A program made the translations under genes and the position numbers. From Acidimicrobiia bacterium (GTDB lineage Bacteria > Actinomycetota > Acidimicrobiia > Acidimicrobiales > Ilumatobacteraceae), in assembly GCA_009927565.1 (NCBI GenBank), contig RFMT01000244.1:1-8013 (forward strand): DNA of 8,013 nt, written 5' to 3'. This document shows positions 1 through 6,902 of this stretch, piece by piece. The notes under the pieces were generated by a model. It made no database searches and had not been told where the DNA came from. It saw only the letters and a program-made list of their open reading frames with translations. Each line of letters opens with the position of its first letter. The stretch's first letter is position 1.

Positions 1-268
1 GATTCTGTGGTACGTAGCCGACTCCGCGCTCAACAAGTTCGTGCGATCGGTGCCCTGTGATGTTTGTGTCGCCAAGCATCACAGAACCACTTCGTACCGA
101 ACATTCTCCCAAAATTGCCTTAAGCACGGTCGATTTGCCGGCACCGTTTGGTCCGATGATGCCGACGAACTCGCCTTCTGAAACCGTCACGTTGCAACCA
201 TTCAAGATATTCACTTCGGGTATATAGCCCGCGACCAATTCATGAACATTCAGCACAGAGGCGCTCAT
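1..268 (-). CDS. livF: Branched-chain amino acid type ABC transporter ATPase LivF (5' part only)
   Basis: This is the second ATPase subunit of a HAAT-family importer; it acts on the inner face of the membrane, hydrolysing ATP to power uptake with LivG, LivH and LivM. The first 89 codons are present and the gene runs off the left edge. They show a Walker A motif GPNGAGKS at residues 39-46 and the Q-loop glutamine at about 88 (VPQN), with spacing typical of LivF. The ATG at 268-266 overlaps the TGA of livG (267-265) as ATGA, and an AGAGG ribosome binding site lies 8 bases upstream inside livG, so translation is probably coupled. Signature and Walker B motifs lie outside the window. Substrate specificity (Leu/Ile/Val, other amino acids, amides or urea) cannot be read from the ATPase. 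Confidence 0.93.
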   Translation of the reverse strand, partial: MSASVLNVHELVAGYIPEVNILNGCNVTVSEGEFVGIIGPNGAGKSTVLKAILGECSVRSGSVMLGDTNITGHRSHELVERGVGYVPQN

Positions 269-1140
269 GACTTGTCCTCTAACAAAGACTTGCCTTGATG
301 GCTGCCAAGATAGGCCTCGATGACTTGAGGATTATTTCCGATCTGATCGGGAGTTCCCTCGGCAATCAACATTCCTTCAGCCATAACGACAACCCAGTCT
401 GCGACATCGTTAACCATGTCCATATCGTGTTCCACAAAGAGCACTGTCATGCCGTCATCGCGCAGACCCCGAATGTGTTCATTCAGACTTTGTTTCAAGG
501 CAGGGTTGACACCCGCCATCGGTTCGTCAAGCATGACAAGGCGTGGTTGGGTCATCAAAGCACGTGCCATTTCGAGCAATTTTCGCTGGCCACCCGAAAG
601 TGTGCCTGCGTACTCGTTGCGCATGTGGTCCATTTTGAAACGCTTCAGCAAAGCGTCTGCTCGCTCTTCGATCTTCTGTTCTTGAGATTTCCACATAAAC
701 GGGAGCAAGCCATTCCACCATTTTTCGCCGACCTGGTGCATCGCCCCAAGTTTCATATTCTCAATCACAGACATCTTGGTCAAACTTTTTGTCAATTGAA
801 ATGTTCGAACCATGCCCATGCTCGCGGTCTTATGGGCAACGACACGACTCATGTTGTGGCCGTCAAATCGCCACTCGCCTACGTCGGGGGTATCAAAACC
901 TGAAAGCAAGTTAAACAACGTCGTCTTACCGGCTCCGTTTGGACCAATCAGAGCAGTAATCGAACCGCGTTGTACCTCTAGATGTTTGACATCAACGGCC
1001 ACAATTCCACCGAAGTGCCGGCGTACTCCGTCGACGCTCAGTATCGAATCAGGTTTTCTTATACCAGGAGTTGCCTCGACTGACGCGAGCGCTGCCCGCG
1101 CAACTTTTGCAGTCTCACTGTAAATGCGATCAGCGTCCAT
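265..1140 (-). CDS. livG: Branched-chain amino acid type ABC transporter ATPase LivG
   Basis: This is the first ATPase of the same importer, 291 aa from the ATG at 1140. All ABC ATPase motifs are intact: Walker A GPNGAGKT at 66-73, Q-loop Q115, signature LSGGQ at 181-185, Walker B LVMLDE at 201-206 and the switch histidine H238 (VEHDMDMV). The stretch rich in aromatic and basic residues between Q-loop and signature (about 135-160) is typical of LivG. A TTG directly precedes the ATG (1143-1141), so the start could be one codon earlier; an AAAGAG lies 7-10 bases upstream of either. The roughly 33 residues before the ABC core are more than many LivG proteins have, but no later Met offers a shorter start. 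The start overlaps the end of livM by 11 bp and the stop overlaps livF, fitting one operon. Confidence 0.95.
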   Translation of the reverse strand: MDADRIYSETAKVARAALASVEATPGIRKPDSILSVDGVRRHFGGIVAVDVKHLEVQRGSITALIGPNGAGKTTLFNLLSGFDTPDVGEWRFDGHNMSRVVAHKTASMGMVRTFQLTKSLTKMSVIENMKLGAMHQVGEKWWNGLLPFMWKSQEQKIEERADALLKRFKMDHMRNEYAGTLSGGQRKLLEMARALMTQPRLVMLDEPMAGVNPALKQSLNEHIRGLRDDGMTVLFVEHDMDMVNDVADWVVVMAEGMLIAEGTPDQIGNNPQVIEAYLGSHQGKSLLEDKS

Positions 1141-2134
1141 CAAGTGCCATCTCTTTGCGATTTCCGAACAAACCTTGCGGACGATAAGTCATCAGAAGCA
1201 TAAGACCAAGACCCACAAACATGTAATTGACCGCACCGACTTGAGTGCTTTGAATGACCGTGAAATCGGCGATTCGAAGCGGTCCGTTCCGCGTAATTTC
1301 TCGCAGAATATTATCTGAGAGAACAAAGAGAACCCAGAACAGCATTGATCCAACTATCGAACCCGAAACTTTTGCTAACCCACCCAAAACGAGCGCCGTG
1401 AGCACATAGAAGGTAACGTCTCGGCTGTAATTGTCTGGCTGTACCGAACCACGGTCGAGCGCTAACACCATGCCGGCGAACATGCCGATGATTCCACCGA
1501 TGATTAATGACTGCATTTTGTAGGCGTAAACATTCTTCCCAAGGCTTCGTACTGCGTCTTCATCTTCACGAATACCTTTAATTACTCGTCCCCACGGACT
1601 GCGCATCAACTGCCATACCAGTGCGGCGAAAACCGCAACAAGCACCCATCCAACAATGACCGTAATCAACGTGTAGCCGCTGAATCGAAACGGAGCGACT
1701 CCATAAGTTTGACCTGGATCGAAAGGGTTCAAATCTCGATATTCGCGACTGAAGTTACTTATGCCCTCGGTGCCACCAAAAATATTGTTGAACTTGACCG
1801 AACGTACAAAAAGTCTGACAATTTCGGCGGTTGCGATGGTAACAATTGCCAAATAGTCGGCTCTCAGTCGAAGCGTTGGTATACCAACTATCAGAGCCAA
1901 GACAATTACACAAATAATGCCGAGCGGAATGCCCCACCAAAGACCGATGCCGAAATATTGAGCCGTCATCCCTAGACCGTACGATCCGCATGCCATGAAT
2001 GCAGCTTGTCCAAAGTTGACGAGACCTGTGTATCCGAACTGAACGTTAAGACCTATGGCTGCTATCGCAAAATAGATAGCGTCAACCCCGACTGCAGCGC
2101 GAATAGTATTTTGAAAAATCTGATTCCAGTCCAT
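1130..2134 (-). CDS. livM: Branched-chain amino acid type ABC transporter permease LivM
   Basis: This is one of the two transmembrane permeases of the HAAT importer (BPD_transp_2 family), 334 aa, the usual length. It has about eight or nine hydrophobic segments. Family landmarks are the LVNFGQAAF motif at 38-46, the LRLRADYLAIVT loop at 88-99, the EAA-like cytoplasmic loop around 183-205 (KGIREDEDAVRSLG) that contacts the ATPases, LGGLAKVSGSIVG at 250-262, and the C-terminal YRPQGLFG at 317-324. The ATG at 2134 is preceded by a purine-rich GGTGGGG about 4 bases upstream and lies one base after the livH stop, so the two permeases are almost certainly translated together. LivM pairs with LivH in the membrane; the transported solute is inferred from family only. 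Confidence 0.95.
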   Translation of the reverse strand: MDWNQIFQNTIRAAVGVDAIYFAIAAIGLNVQFGYTGLVNFGQAAFMACGSYGLGMTAQYFGIGLWWGIPLGIICVIVLALIVGIPTLRLRADYLAIVTIATAEIVRLFVRSVKFNNIFGGTEGISNFSREYRDLNPFDPGQTYGVAPFRFSGYTLITVIVGWVLVAVFAALVWQLMRSPWGRVIKGIREDEDAVRSLGKNVYAYKMQSLIIGGIIGMFAGMVLALDRGSVQPDNYSRDVTFYVLTALVLGGLAKVSGSIVGSMLFWVLFVLSDNILREITRNGPLRIADFTVIQSTQVGAVNYMFVGLGLMLLMTYRPQGLFGNRKEMALDGR

Positions 2135-2135
2135 G

Positions 2136-3461
2136 TCACCCCACCCGCTGACTCTTGCCCAATATTCCTTGGGGGCGAACGATCAAAACAACGATCAAAA
2201 TAAACAGGGCTGGAGCCACTTTCAATTCACTCGGCACGAATAGCGAGGACATCTCGACAAAAATACCGATGAAAAACCCACCGATGAGAGCACCGAAGGC
2301 CGACCCAAGACCACCGAGAGTTATGCCGGCAAACATAAGAAACAACAAGTCTGAACCCATTGAAAAACTAACTTGCTCATCTAGGCCGCGGAAAATACCA
2401 CCCGTAGCAGCTAATGCGCCTCCCGCGAACCAAACAATTTTGATCACCTTACGCGTATCAATACCTGTCGCCGATGCCAGTTGGACATTGTCGCTAACTG
2501 CTCGAATGGCTTTGCCGAGACGAGATCTTTGCAAAAAGAGCGCGATGCTAACCAGAATGATCACTCCAAGTATTGCGGTGGTTAGATCACGAGGCGTTAT
2601 ACCGATTGGTCCGATTTCTAGATTGACCTGCTTTGAATAACTAGATAGCTGTTTGGTGCGCCCACCGAATTGAAACAGATAAATGTTGCGCAACATGATT
2701 GACAACCCAACAGTTACTACAAGCTGCGAGATTAATCCGATACCGCGCTTGGTGAGACGTGCAAATATCCCCCAGTTGAATAGCAGACCGAACAAGCCGC
2801 CCAAAACAATTACCACTGGACCTGAGATCAAGATAGGTATCTCGAGGATGACGTTGAAGAAAAATGCCATCAACCCGCCAAACGTCACCATCTCGCCGTG
2901 AGCAAAATTGGTGAGTCCTGTCGTGCCAAACACCAATGACAGACCAACCGAACACATTGCAATTATTAAACCCAGACGAATACCGTCAGCAAGTCGCTGC
3001 AAAACACGCTCTGTCTCGCTGGCTCCTGCTGATGCACCTTCGCCCGTAAAAAAAGTTACGCGTTTGGTATTGGTTGTGAACAGATCTTTGGAGATCGAAA
3101 CTGTTGATTTATCGGCATCGAGCAACGTGAGTCCATCAGGCAGCGATGACGGGTCAATCTTGATCAGGTAATCATCACGACTCGGCACGGCTATCGTGCA
3201 TAAGCCATTTTCATCAGTACTACCGTCGCCTACTTTGCTTCCGTCTGCTTTAGTTACAGTTATAAGCACGCCAGCAACAGGTGTGCGACTAGTTGAACCG
3301 TCGACCAAAGTCTGATTTTGAACACTGGCGATGATTGAAAAATCATCAGAGGACGCAGCTCCAACAGATGTCTCAAAACCGCTCAGCAGTCCGAAAAAGC
3401 TGACAATTGCGAGACAGAGCTTTATAACCAGTGTCTTGGCCGACCGATTGTCCCCCAACAT
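2136..3461 (-). CDS. livH: Branched-chain amino acid type ABC transporter permease LivH with an exported N-terminal beta-sandwich-like domain
   Basis: This is the second permease of the HAAT importer, 441 aa against about 290-310 for ordinary LivH. The permease core starts near residue 150 and has the family landmarks LTNFAHGEM (183-191), the EAA-like loop KAIRAVSDNVQLASATG (317-333), GITLGGLGSAFGALIGG (379-395) and VRPQGILG (428-435). Ahead of it are a signal peptide (basic start, hydrophobic core about 11-28, likely cleavage near 35-36) and a domain at about 40-148. That domain has a pattern GVLITVTKADG...GDGSTDENGLCTIAVP...YLIKIDPSSLPDG, resembling carboxypeptidase-regulatory-like or Cna-B-like beta sandwiches. 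It should sit outside the membrane beside the permease; a role in docking the binding protein or the cell wall is inference. The ATG at 3461 has no clear ribosome binding site; the ctaA stop is only 8 bp upstream, so coupling is likely. Confidence 0.92.
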   Translation of the reverse strand: MLGDNRSAKTLVIKLCLAIVSFFGLLSGFETSVGAASSDDFSIIASVQNQTLVDGSTSRTPVAGVLITVTKADGSKVGDGSTDENGLCTIAVPSRDDYLIKIDPSSLPDGLTLLDADKSTVSISKDLFTTNTKRVTFFTGEGASAGASETERVLQRLADGIRLGLIIAMCSVGLSLVFGTTGLTNFAHGEMVTFGGLMAFFFNVILEIPILISGPVVIVLGGLFGLLFNWGIFARLTKRGIGLISQLVVTVGLSIMLRNIYLFQFGGRTKQLSSYSKQVNLEIGPIGITPRDLTTAILGVIILVSIALFLQRSRLGKAIRAVSDNVQLASATGIDTRKVIKIVWFAGGALAATGGIFRGLDEQVSFSMGSDLLFLMFAGITLGGLGSAFGALIGGFFIGIFVEMSSLFVPSELKVAPALFILIVVLIVRPQGILGKSQRVG

Positions 3462-3469
3462 GCTGTCTA

Positions 3470-4357
3470 TCAGTCAAGCACACTATTGGGTAAAGCCGAA
3501 AGTCTTGAGCTCCAGTAGACATCAATCGCGCAGAGCCAAACAGCAACCGACGTAGCGACGTGAATCGCAACAAGCCAGATCGGCACTCCTGAAAAATACT
3601 GCCAGTAGCCGATGGCACCTTGGAATATGAGGACCAAAGCAAATCTCTTCAGCGGCCGCATCAGAAGCCGGCGTGCATCAACACTCTTTTTAATTATCTG
3701 CAACGAAACCAGAAGTACAGCGACAGTCAGCCAAACAAATGCACTATGGATTCGAGCAATTACTGGCATTGCGAAATCAAGTCGAACGGCAGTTTCATCA
3801 CCCGCGTGTGGTCCCGATCCGGTGACAAGTGTGCCCGTAAATACAGCAGCTCCGGTTGTAACCAAGAGGATTTTCACAATACTTGCGATCGGCCGGTCTT
3901 TGAGCAGCGGCTCGCGGCGTGGTGCGACTTCTTCAGTTAGTCGAACGATGCTTGCATGACGAACCAACATGTAGGCGGTAGTCATTAGAAAAATTGAAAC
4001 AAGAAAGTGAGCGATATTTGAAAACGGATTTAGCCCGGTCCAAACCACGATCGCACCGATAATCACTTGAAGCATCACGCCAGCAACAAGAACAACAGAC
4101 ATCGCGATCAGGTCACGTCGTTTGGGCTTGACTCTCAATGAAAACAAGACGCACAAAATGACCGATGCCGCCACAACTCCGGTAAAGAGTCGATTCAATT
4201 GTTCAATCGCTGCATGCGTGGTTGTGACATCAATAAACTTGCTCTCGCTGCATTGAGGCCAATCGGCGCAACCAAGACCAGACCCAGTGAGTCTGACGAG
4301 CGAGCCGGTGACGATGATCAAGTAGAGTGCGACAAAAGCAGCCTGGGTAACCCGCAA
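3470..4357 (-). CDS. ctaA: Heme A synthase CtaA (COX15/CtaA family)
   Basis: This integral membrane enzyme oxidises the C8 methyl of heme O to a formyl group, giving heme A for aa3-type cytochrome oxidase. From TTG 4357 it has 295 aa, about eight membrane helices and the two-fold repeat of the family. Seen: VRLTGSGLGC with the extracytoplasmic cysteine pair C30/C36 (GCADWPQC), IEQLNR at 51-56, a conserved His in each later position (H117, H204, H266) and TGSGPHAGDE at 179-188. The motif ExxHR of the Bacillus type reads ExxNR here, with a His at 49 just before it; from memory this is usual in Actinobacteria. The second cysteine pair of the Bacillus type is missing. The TTG has GAGG 4 bases upstream, but an in-frame CTG at 4381-4379 with a stronger AGGGGGG may be the true start (303 aa). 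It leads the liv operon. Confidence 0.92.
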   Translation of the reverse strand: MRVTQAAFVALYLIIVTGSLVRLTGSGLGCADWPQCSESKFIDVTTTHAAIEQLNRLFTGVVAASVILCVLFSLRVKPKRRDLIAMSVVLVAGVMLQVIIGAIVVWTGLNPFSNIAHFLVSIFLMTTAYMLVRHASIVRLTEEVAPRREPLLKDRPIASIVKILLVTTGAAVFTGTLVTGSGPHAGDETAVRLDFAMPVIARIHSAFVWLTVAVLLVSLQIIKKSVDARRLLMRPLKRFALVLIFQGAIGYWQYFSGVPIWLVAIHVATSVAVWLCAIDVYWSSRLSALPNSVLD

Positions 4358-4453
4358 ATAGCCTCGGTGCGTAACTTTCAGAGCAACCCCCCTTTGGGCT
4401 TCGTCTTGATCGATGTGGTTAGCTGGCTCAAGTATGAGTATCGTGCGCAGGTA
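4358..4453. promoter_or_regulatory. Divergent intergenic region between ctaA-liv and the TetR-methyltransferase genes
   Basis: This 96-bp gap between the TTG start of ctaA and the chosen GTG start of the regulator must hold, or lie close to, the promoters of both groups. On the plus strand TTGATC (4406-4411) and AAGTAT (4430-4435), 18 bases apart, could be -35 and -10 boxes, which would leave a very short leader. An imperfect 28-bp inverted repeat at 4405-4432 (outer arms CTTGA and TCAAG, 8 of 14 positions pairing) overlaps these boxes and is a possible operator for the TetR protein. A run of six C at 4387-4392 reads as AAAGGGGGG on the minus strand and could be a ribosome binding site for ctaA. 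The location is firm; the individual boxes are weak. Confidence 0.45.
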
Positions 4454-5527
4454 GTGAAAAAAGAATCGGTTGAAAAGCGTCGCATTGAGATTCTTGAGGC
4501 TACCTGCGATGTTGTGATTGAACGCGGGTTTGCAGGTACCCGAATTGCAGACGTGGCAAAAAGACTTGGCGTTTCAAACAGTTTGATTCACTATCACTTT
4601 GCATCTAAAGAAGAACTTCTTGCCTCGGCCTTTGAGCACTATGCCCAAAAGGATCTCGTCGACATGCAGCACGATAGCGACTCGGCTCCTACTTGTGTCG
4701 CAAAACTCTGGCGCCTGATTGAGAGTTACGTACCCGAAGGTAGCGACGACGTTGAATGGATGATATGGATCGATGCTTGGGGCGAGGCACTGAGAAATCC
4801 AAAAATGAAACCGATAAGTCAACAATTGGATGAACAATCAATCGCGGTATTCGAAAAAGTGCTTCGTGCAGGAAATGAAGCCGGCGAATTTCATTGTGTG
4901 CACCCTCGAGAATCGGCGACGCGAATCTCAGGCTTAATCGATGGTTTGGCAGTTCAATACGCCGCCCATGAGGGCGTTCTCAAACGAAAAGAGTTCATTC
5001 GCTTGATGCGACAATTGGCTGCCGCAGAAACGGGCCTATCGCCTGATGACATCCGAGATTCACGCCGCAACTCGAAAGCAAGTAGCACCGATGGTCGCCG
5101 TACGGCCGATGATGGCCCAAGTCCTGCGTCTTTGGCTACCGAGTTCGATTTACGACAATTGTTTAGCAACTACAGCGACGCACTTAGCACTGGCGACTTG
5201 GCACGACTAAGTCAATATTTCACAGATGACGCAAAAATCAGCGTCAATGGCCAATTGGTCGCGAGCACTGCGACAGAAATTGACAGTTTCTATTCCAAAA
5301 ATCAGGCTGTAAGAGGCCGTGTAATCGAGATTCCGTTGATTATGACATTCTTTGCTGATGAAGGCAACGGCACAGCCCACGGAAATTTAATAATCGAGTC
5401 TCGATCATTCTCAACGGGCGAAAAATCTTCGGCACATATTTTCAGAACAGTCGACACTTATAAGCGCACGTCAACGGGTTGGCGATGCAGTGACCGCCGG
5501 CAAGATGACTATCAAAATGACCTCTGA
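4454..5527 (+). CDS. TetR-family transcriptional regulator fused to a C-terminal NTF2/SnoaL-like domain
   Basis: This is a one-component DNA-binding regulator of about 357 aa; ordinary TetR proteins have about 190-220. Residues 10-56 form the TetR_N domain: the helix before the HTH is ILEATCDVVIERGFAGTRI, then IADVAKRLGVSNSLIHYHF, the classic helix-turn-helix ending in YHF, then SKEELL. Residues about 70-195 are a helical effector and dimer domain. A polar linker (about 198-228, rich in S, D, R) leads to a second domain at about 230-350. There YSDALSTGDLARLSQYF, then FTDDAKISVNG and a closing TSTGWRCSDRR are typical of SnoaL-like (NTF2) folds. The GTG at 4454 is chosen because it gives the usual short lead before helix 1; TTG 4406 and GTG 4415 are alternatives, and none has a convincing ribosome binding site. 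The frame is open back to 4199, but that part is antisense to ctaA. The stop overlaps the next gene, so the two are probably one operon. Ligand unknown. Confidence 0.88.
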   Translation: MKKESVEKRRIEILEATCDVVIERGFAGTRIADVAKRLGVSNSLIHYHFASKEELLASAFEHYAQKDLVDMQHDSDSAPTCVAKLWRLIESYVPEGSDDVEWMIWIDAWGEALRNPKMKPISQQLDEQSIAVFEKVLRAGNEAGEFHCVHPRESATRISGLIDGLAVQYAAHEGVLKRKEFIRLMRQLAAAETGLSPDDIRDSRRNSKASSTDGRRTADDGPSPASLATEFDLRQLFSNYSDALSTGDLARLSQYFTDDAKISVNGQLVASTATEIDSFYSKNQAVRGRVIEIPLIMTFFADEGNGTAHGNLIIESRSFSTGEKSSAHIFRTVDTYKRTSTGWRCSDRRQDDYQNDL

Positions 5528-6695
5528 TATTTCAACAGACGAAATTCAAACGATAATCAATGACCCAAATCGGCTTGTCCGAGCGATTTTTTCAGGACGC
5601 CGTCGCAATATGCAACCCGAATTCGAAAAAATCGAATTGAGACCCGTAAAAATGCACGACAAACTCCAACTTCAGATGGTCACTGTAAACGGATCAAAAT
5701 CGAAAACGTCAAATCTTGAGTTCGGTGATTTTGATGCCCTAGTTTCTCTCGAATCAGGTTTTGCAAACTGTCTCGTCGAATCAACCGATATAACGATAAC
5801 AATTCGATTCACCAAGAAAGGTGCTCCTCAAGTCCATCGGTCGGCGCGCACATTGTCGCAAACAACTTCACACGACCGCCAAAAGACTCGGTTACTTGAC
5901 CCATCGTCTGACTTCTTAAGCAAGATCGGCATCTCAGATCGCAATGGTTTAGTCAAGCCATCAATGAAAGACAAATACCTGCAAATTGAAGAGTTCTTGC
6001 GAATTCTCATGCCAACCCTGCGTGACGAAATCGCAGCTGGCCGATTGCACCAGCCGACGACACAGGATCCTCTCAAAATCTTTGACCACGGATGTGGAAA
6101 CGCATACTTGACCTTCGCAGTTCACTATTTCTTGAACGAAAAGGACTTCCCCAATCAAATCATCGGGATTGATCAACGCGAAGAGAGTCGTCGTCGCAAT
6201 TTAAAGATCGCTTCTGACTTGGGTCTGAACGACTCAGTCAGTTTTAGAGCCGAGAAGATTGCTGAACTTGGTGATGAAGCAGTCGACCTGGCAATCGCCC
6301 TTCACGCTTGTGATACTGCGTCTGACGATGCAATCGCCTGGTCTATCCAGAACCGCGCTCAAATTCTGATGGTCTCGCCTTGCTGCCATCACGATTTGCA
6401 ATTGCAACTAGTAGAAGTCTCAGAACCTTGGTCGATAGTCACTAGAAACGGAATATTGAAAGAGCGGCTTGGAGATATCTTCACCGACGCTTTGCGAGCA
6501 CAGATTCTGAAACTACACGGCTATCGAACAGACATCATCGAATTTATTGGTGATGAGCACACGCCTCGTAACCTTTTGATTCGAGCCGTGTTGACTAATT
6601 CGAAACCCGAACCCAATGAAAAGACAAAATACGACGAGTTCCTCGAAATTTGGTCGGTAAATCCCCGTCTGGCCGAGATTCTCAGCTTCAAATAA
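5517..6695 (+). CDS. Class I SAM-dependent methyltransferase, Methyltransf_32 (METTL25-like) family
   Basis: This protein of 392 aa (from ATG 5517) has a conserved N-terminal part and a Rossmann-fold methyltransferase. Residues 1-150 carry ELRPVKM (40-46), HDRQKTRLLD (119-128) and MKDKYLQIEEFL (150-161), features I associate with the bacterial members of this family. The SAM site follows: motif I FDHGCGNAYL (189-198), the acidic strand end IIGIDQRE (215-222), then ALHACDTASDD (261-271) and VSPCCHHD (286-293), a Cys/His cluster typical of the family. The C-terminus ends in a W-x-V-x-P motif. The substrate is unknown; RNA, protein or small molecule are all possible, and eukaryotic relatives do not settle it. 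ATG 5505 and GTG 5490 are alternative starts. It overlaps the regulator by 11 bp and its own ribosome binding site is poor, which suggests coupled translation. Confidence 0.85.
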   Translation: MTSDISTDEIQTIINDPNRLVRAIFSGRRRNMQPEFEKIELRPVKMHDKLQLQMVTVNGSKSKTSNLEFGDFDALVSLESGFANCLVESTDITITIRFTKKGAPQVHRSARTLSQTTSHDRQKTRLLDPSSDFLSKIGISDRNGLVKPSMKDKYLQIEEFLRILMPTLRDEIAAGRLHQPTTQDPLKIFDHGCGNAYLTFAVHYFLNEKDFPNQIIGIDQREESRRRNLKIASDLGLNDSVSFRAEKIAELGDEAVDLAIALHACDTASDDAIAWSIQNRAQILMVSPCCHHDLQLQLVEVSEPWSIVTRNGILKERLGDIFTDALRAQILKLHGYRTDIIEFIGDEHTPRNLLIRAVLTNSKPEPNEKTKYDEFLEIWSVNPRLAEILSFK

Positions 6696-6749
6696 GTTGA
6701 GCAGCGCCAGCGCCCAAACCTGGTCCGCATAAACATCCAACTGCTTAAC
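6696..6749 (+). terminator. Possible 3' stem-loop or terminator after the methyltransferase gene
   Basis: Directly after the TAA, GTTGAGCAG (6696-6704) can pair with CTGCTTAAC (6741-6749) over nine positions with one G-U pair. Inside it CCAG (6707-6710) can pair with CTGG (6720-6723). There is no clear U-tract after the stem, so it would be a non-canonical terminator, or part of a structured 3' end or of the leader of the next gene. Pairing was found by eye, without an energy calculation. Confidence 0.35.
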
Positions 6750-6804
6750 CACTGAACGTGCATCTGTAAAGCCGAATTTTAGGGTTTTTACGCCAATTTG
6801 TCGG

Positions 6805-6831
6805 TCATAACCACTCTAAGTGGTCATATGA
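6805..6831. promoter_or_regulatory. Interrupted palindrome, possible operator or hairpin upstream of the M23 gene
   Basis: ACCACT (6810-6815) and AGTGGT (6819-6824) are perfect 6-bp arms around a 3-base centre. TCATA (6805-6809) and TATGA (6827-6831) extend the symmetry with a two-base bulge. The sequence GGTCATA also occurs twice in direct orientation here. It lies about 75 bp before the ATG of the M23 peptidase, followed by an AT-rich stretch (6827-6840) that could contain a -10 box. It could be a protein binding site or an RNA hairpin; a 3-base loop favours a DNA operator. Confidence 0.4.
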
Positions 6832-6874
6832 ATATTTTAAGTGAGAAAATCCTCAAGTTCTGTTCCCAAGTGCC

Positions 6875-6902
6875 GATCCCTTATGCGGATCTCACAAGGG
6901 AG
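6875..6902 (+). promoter_or_regulatory. Ribosome binding site of the M23 gene with two competing hairpins
   Basis: AAGGGAG (6896-6902) is a strong ribosome binding site five bases before the ATG at 6908. TCCCTT (6877-6882) is its perfect 6-base complement, so a hairpin can hide the site. The same bases are also part of GATCC (6875-6879), which pairs with GGATC (6887-6891) in a 7-base-loop hairpin that leaves the site free. The two structures cannot coexist. The ribosome binding site is firm; a switching role is inference. Confidence 0.5.

Noticed and set aside
295..903. A 202-codon open frame on the plus strand
   Set aside because: It lies antisense to livG, whose ABC motifs are unmistakable; the translation is rich in His, Cys and Phe and resembles no family.
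3620..3959. Plus-strand open frames across the ctaA region
   Set aside because: They are antisense to heme A synthase, which has its cysteine pair, histidines and membrane helices in place; no independent coding signal is visible.
4199..4453. Extending the TetR gene upstream to the ATG at 4199
   Set aside because: This part overlaps ctaA on the opposite strand, and the translated segment has no TetR-like character; TetR proteins normally begin about ten residues before helix 1.
6513..6763. Two short minus-strand open frames running from the 6700-6760 gap into the methyltransferase gene
   Set aside because: They mostly overlap the well-supported methyltransferase gene on the other strand, have no clear ribosome binding site and no recognisable domain.
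6696..6780. A tRNA gene in the gap after the methyltransferase
   Set aside because: No T-arm consensus (GGTTCGANNCC) or acceptor pairing on either strand.
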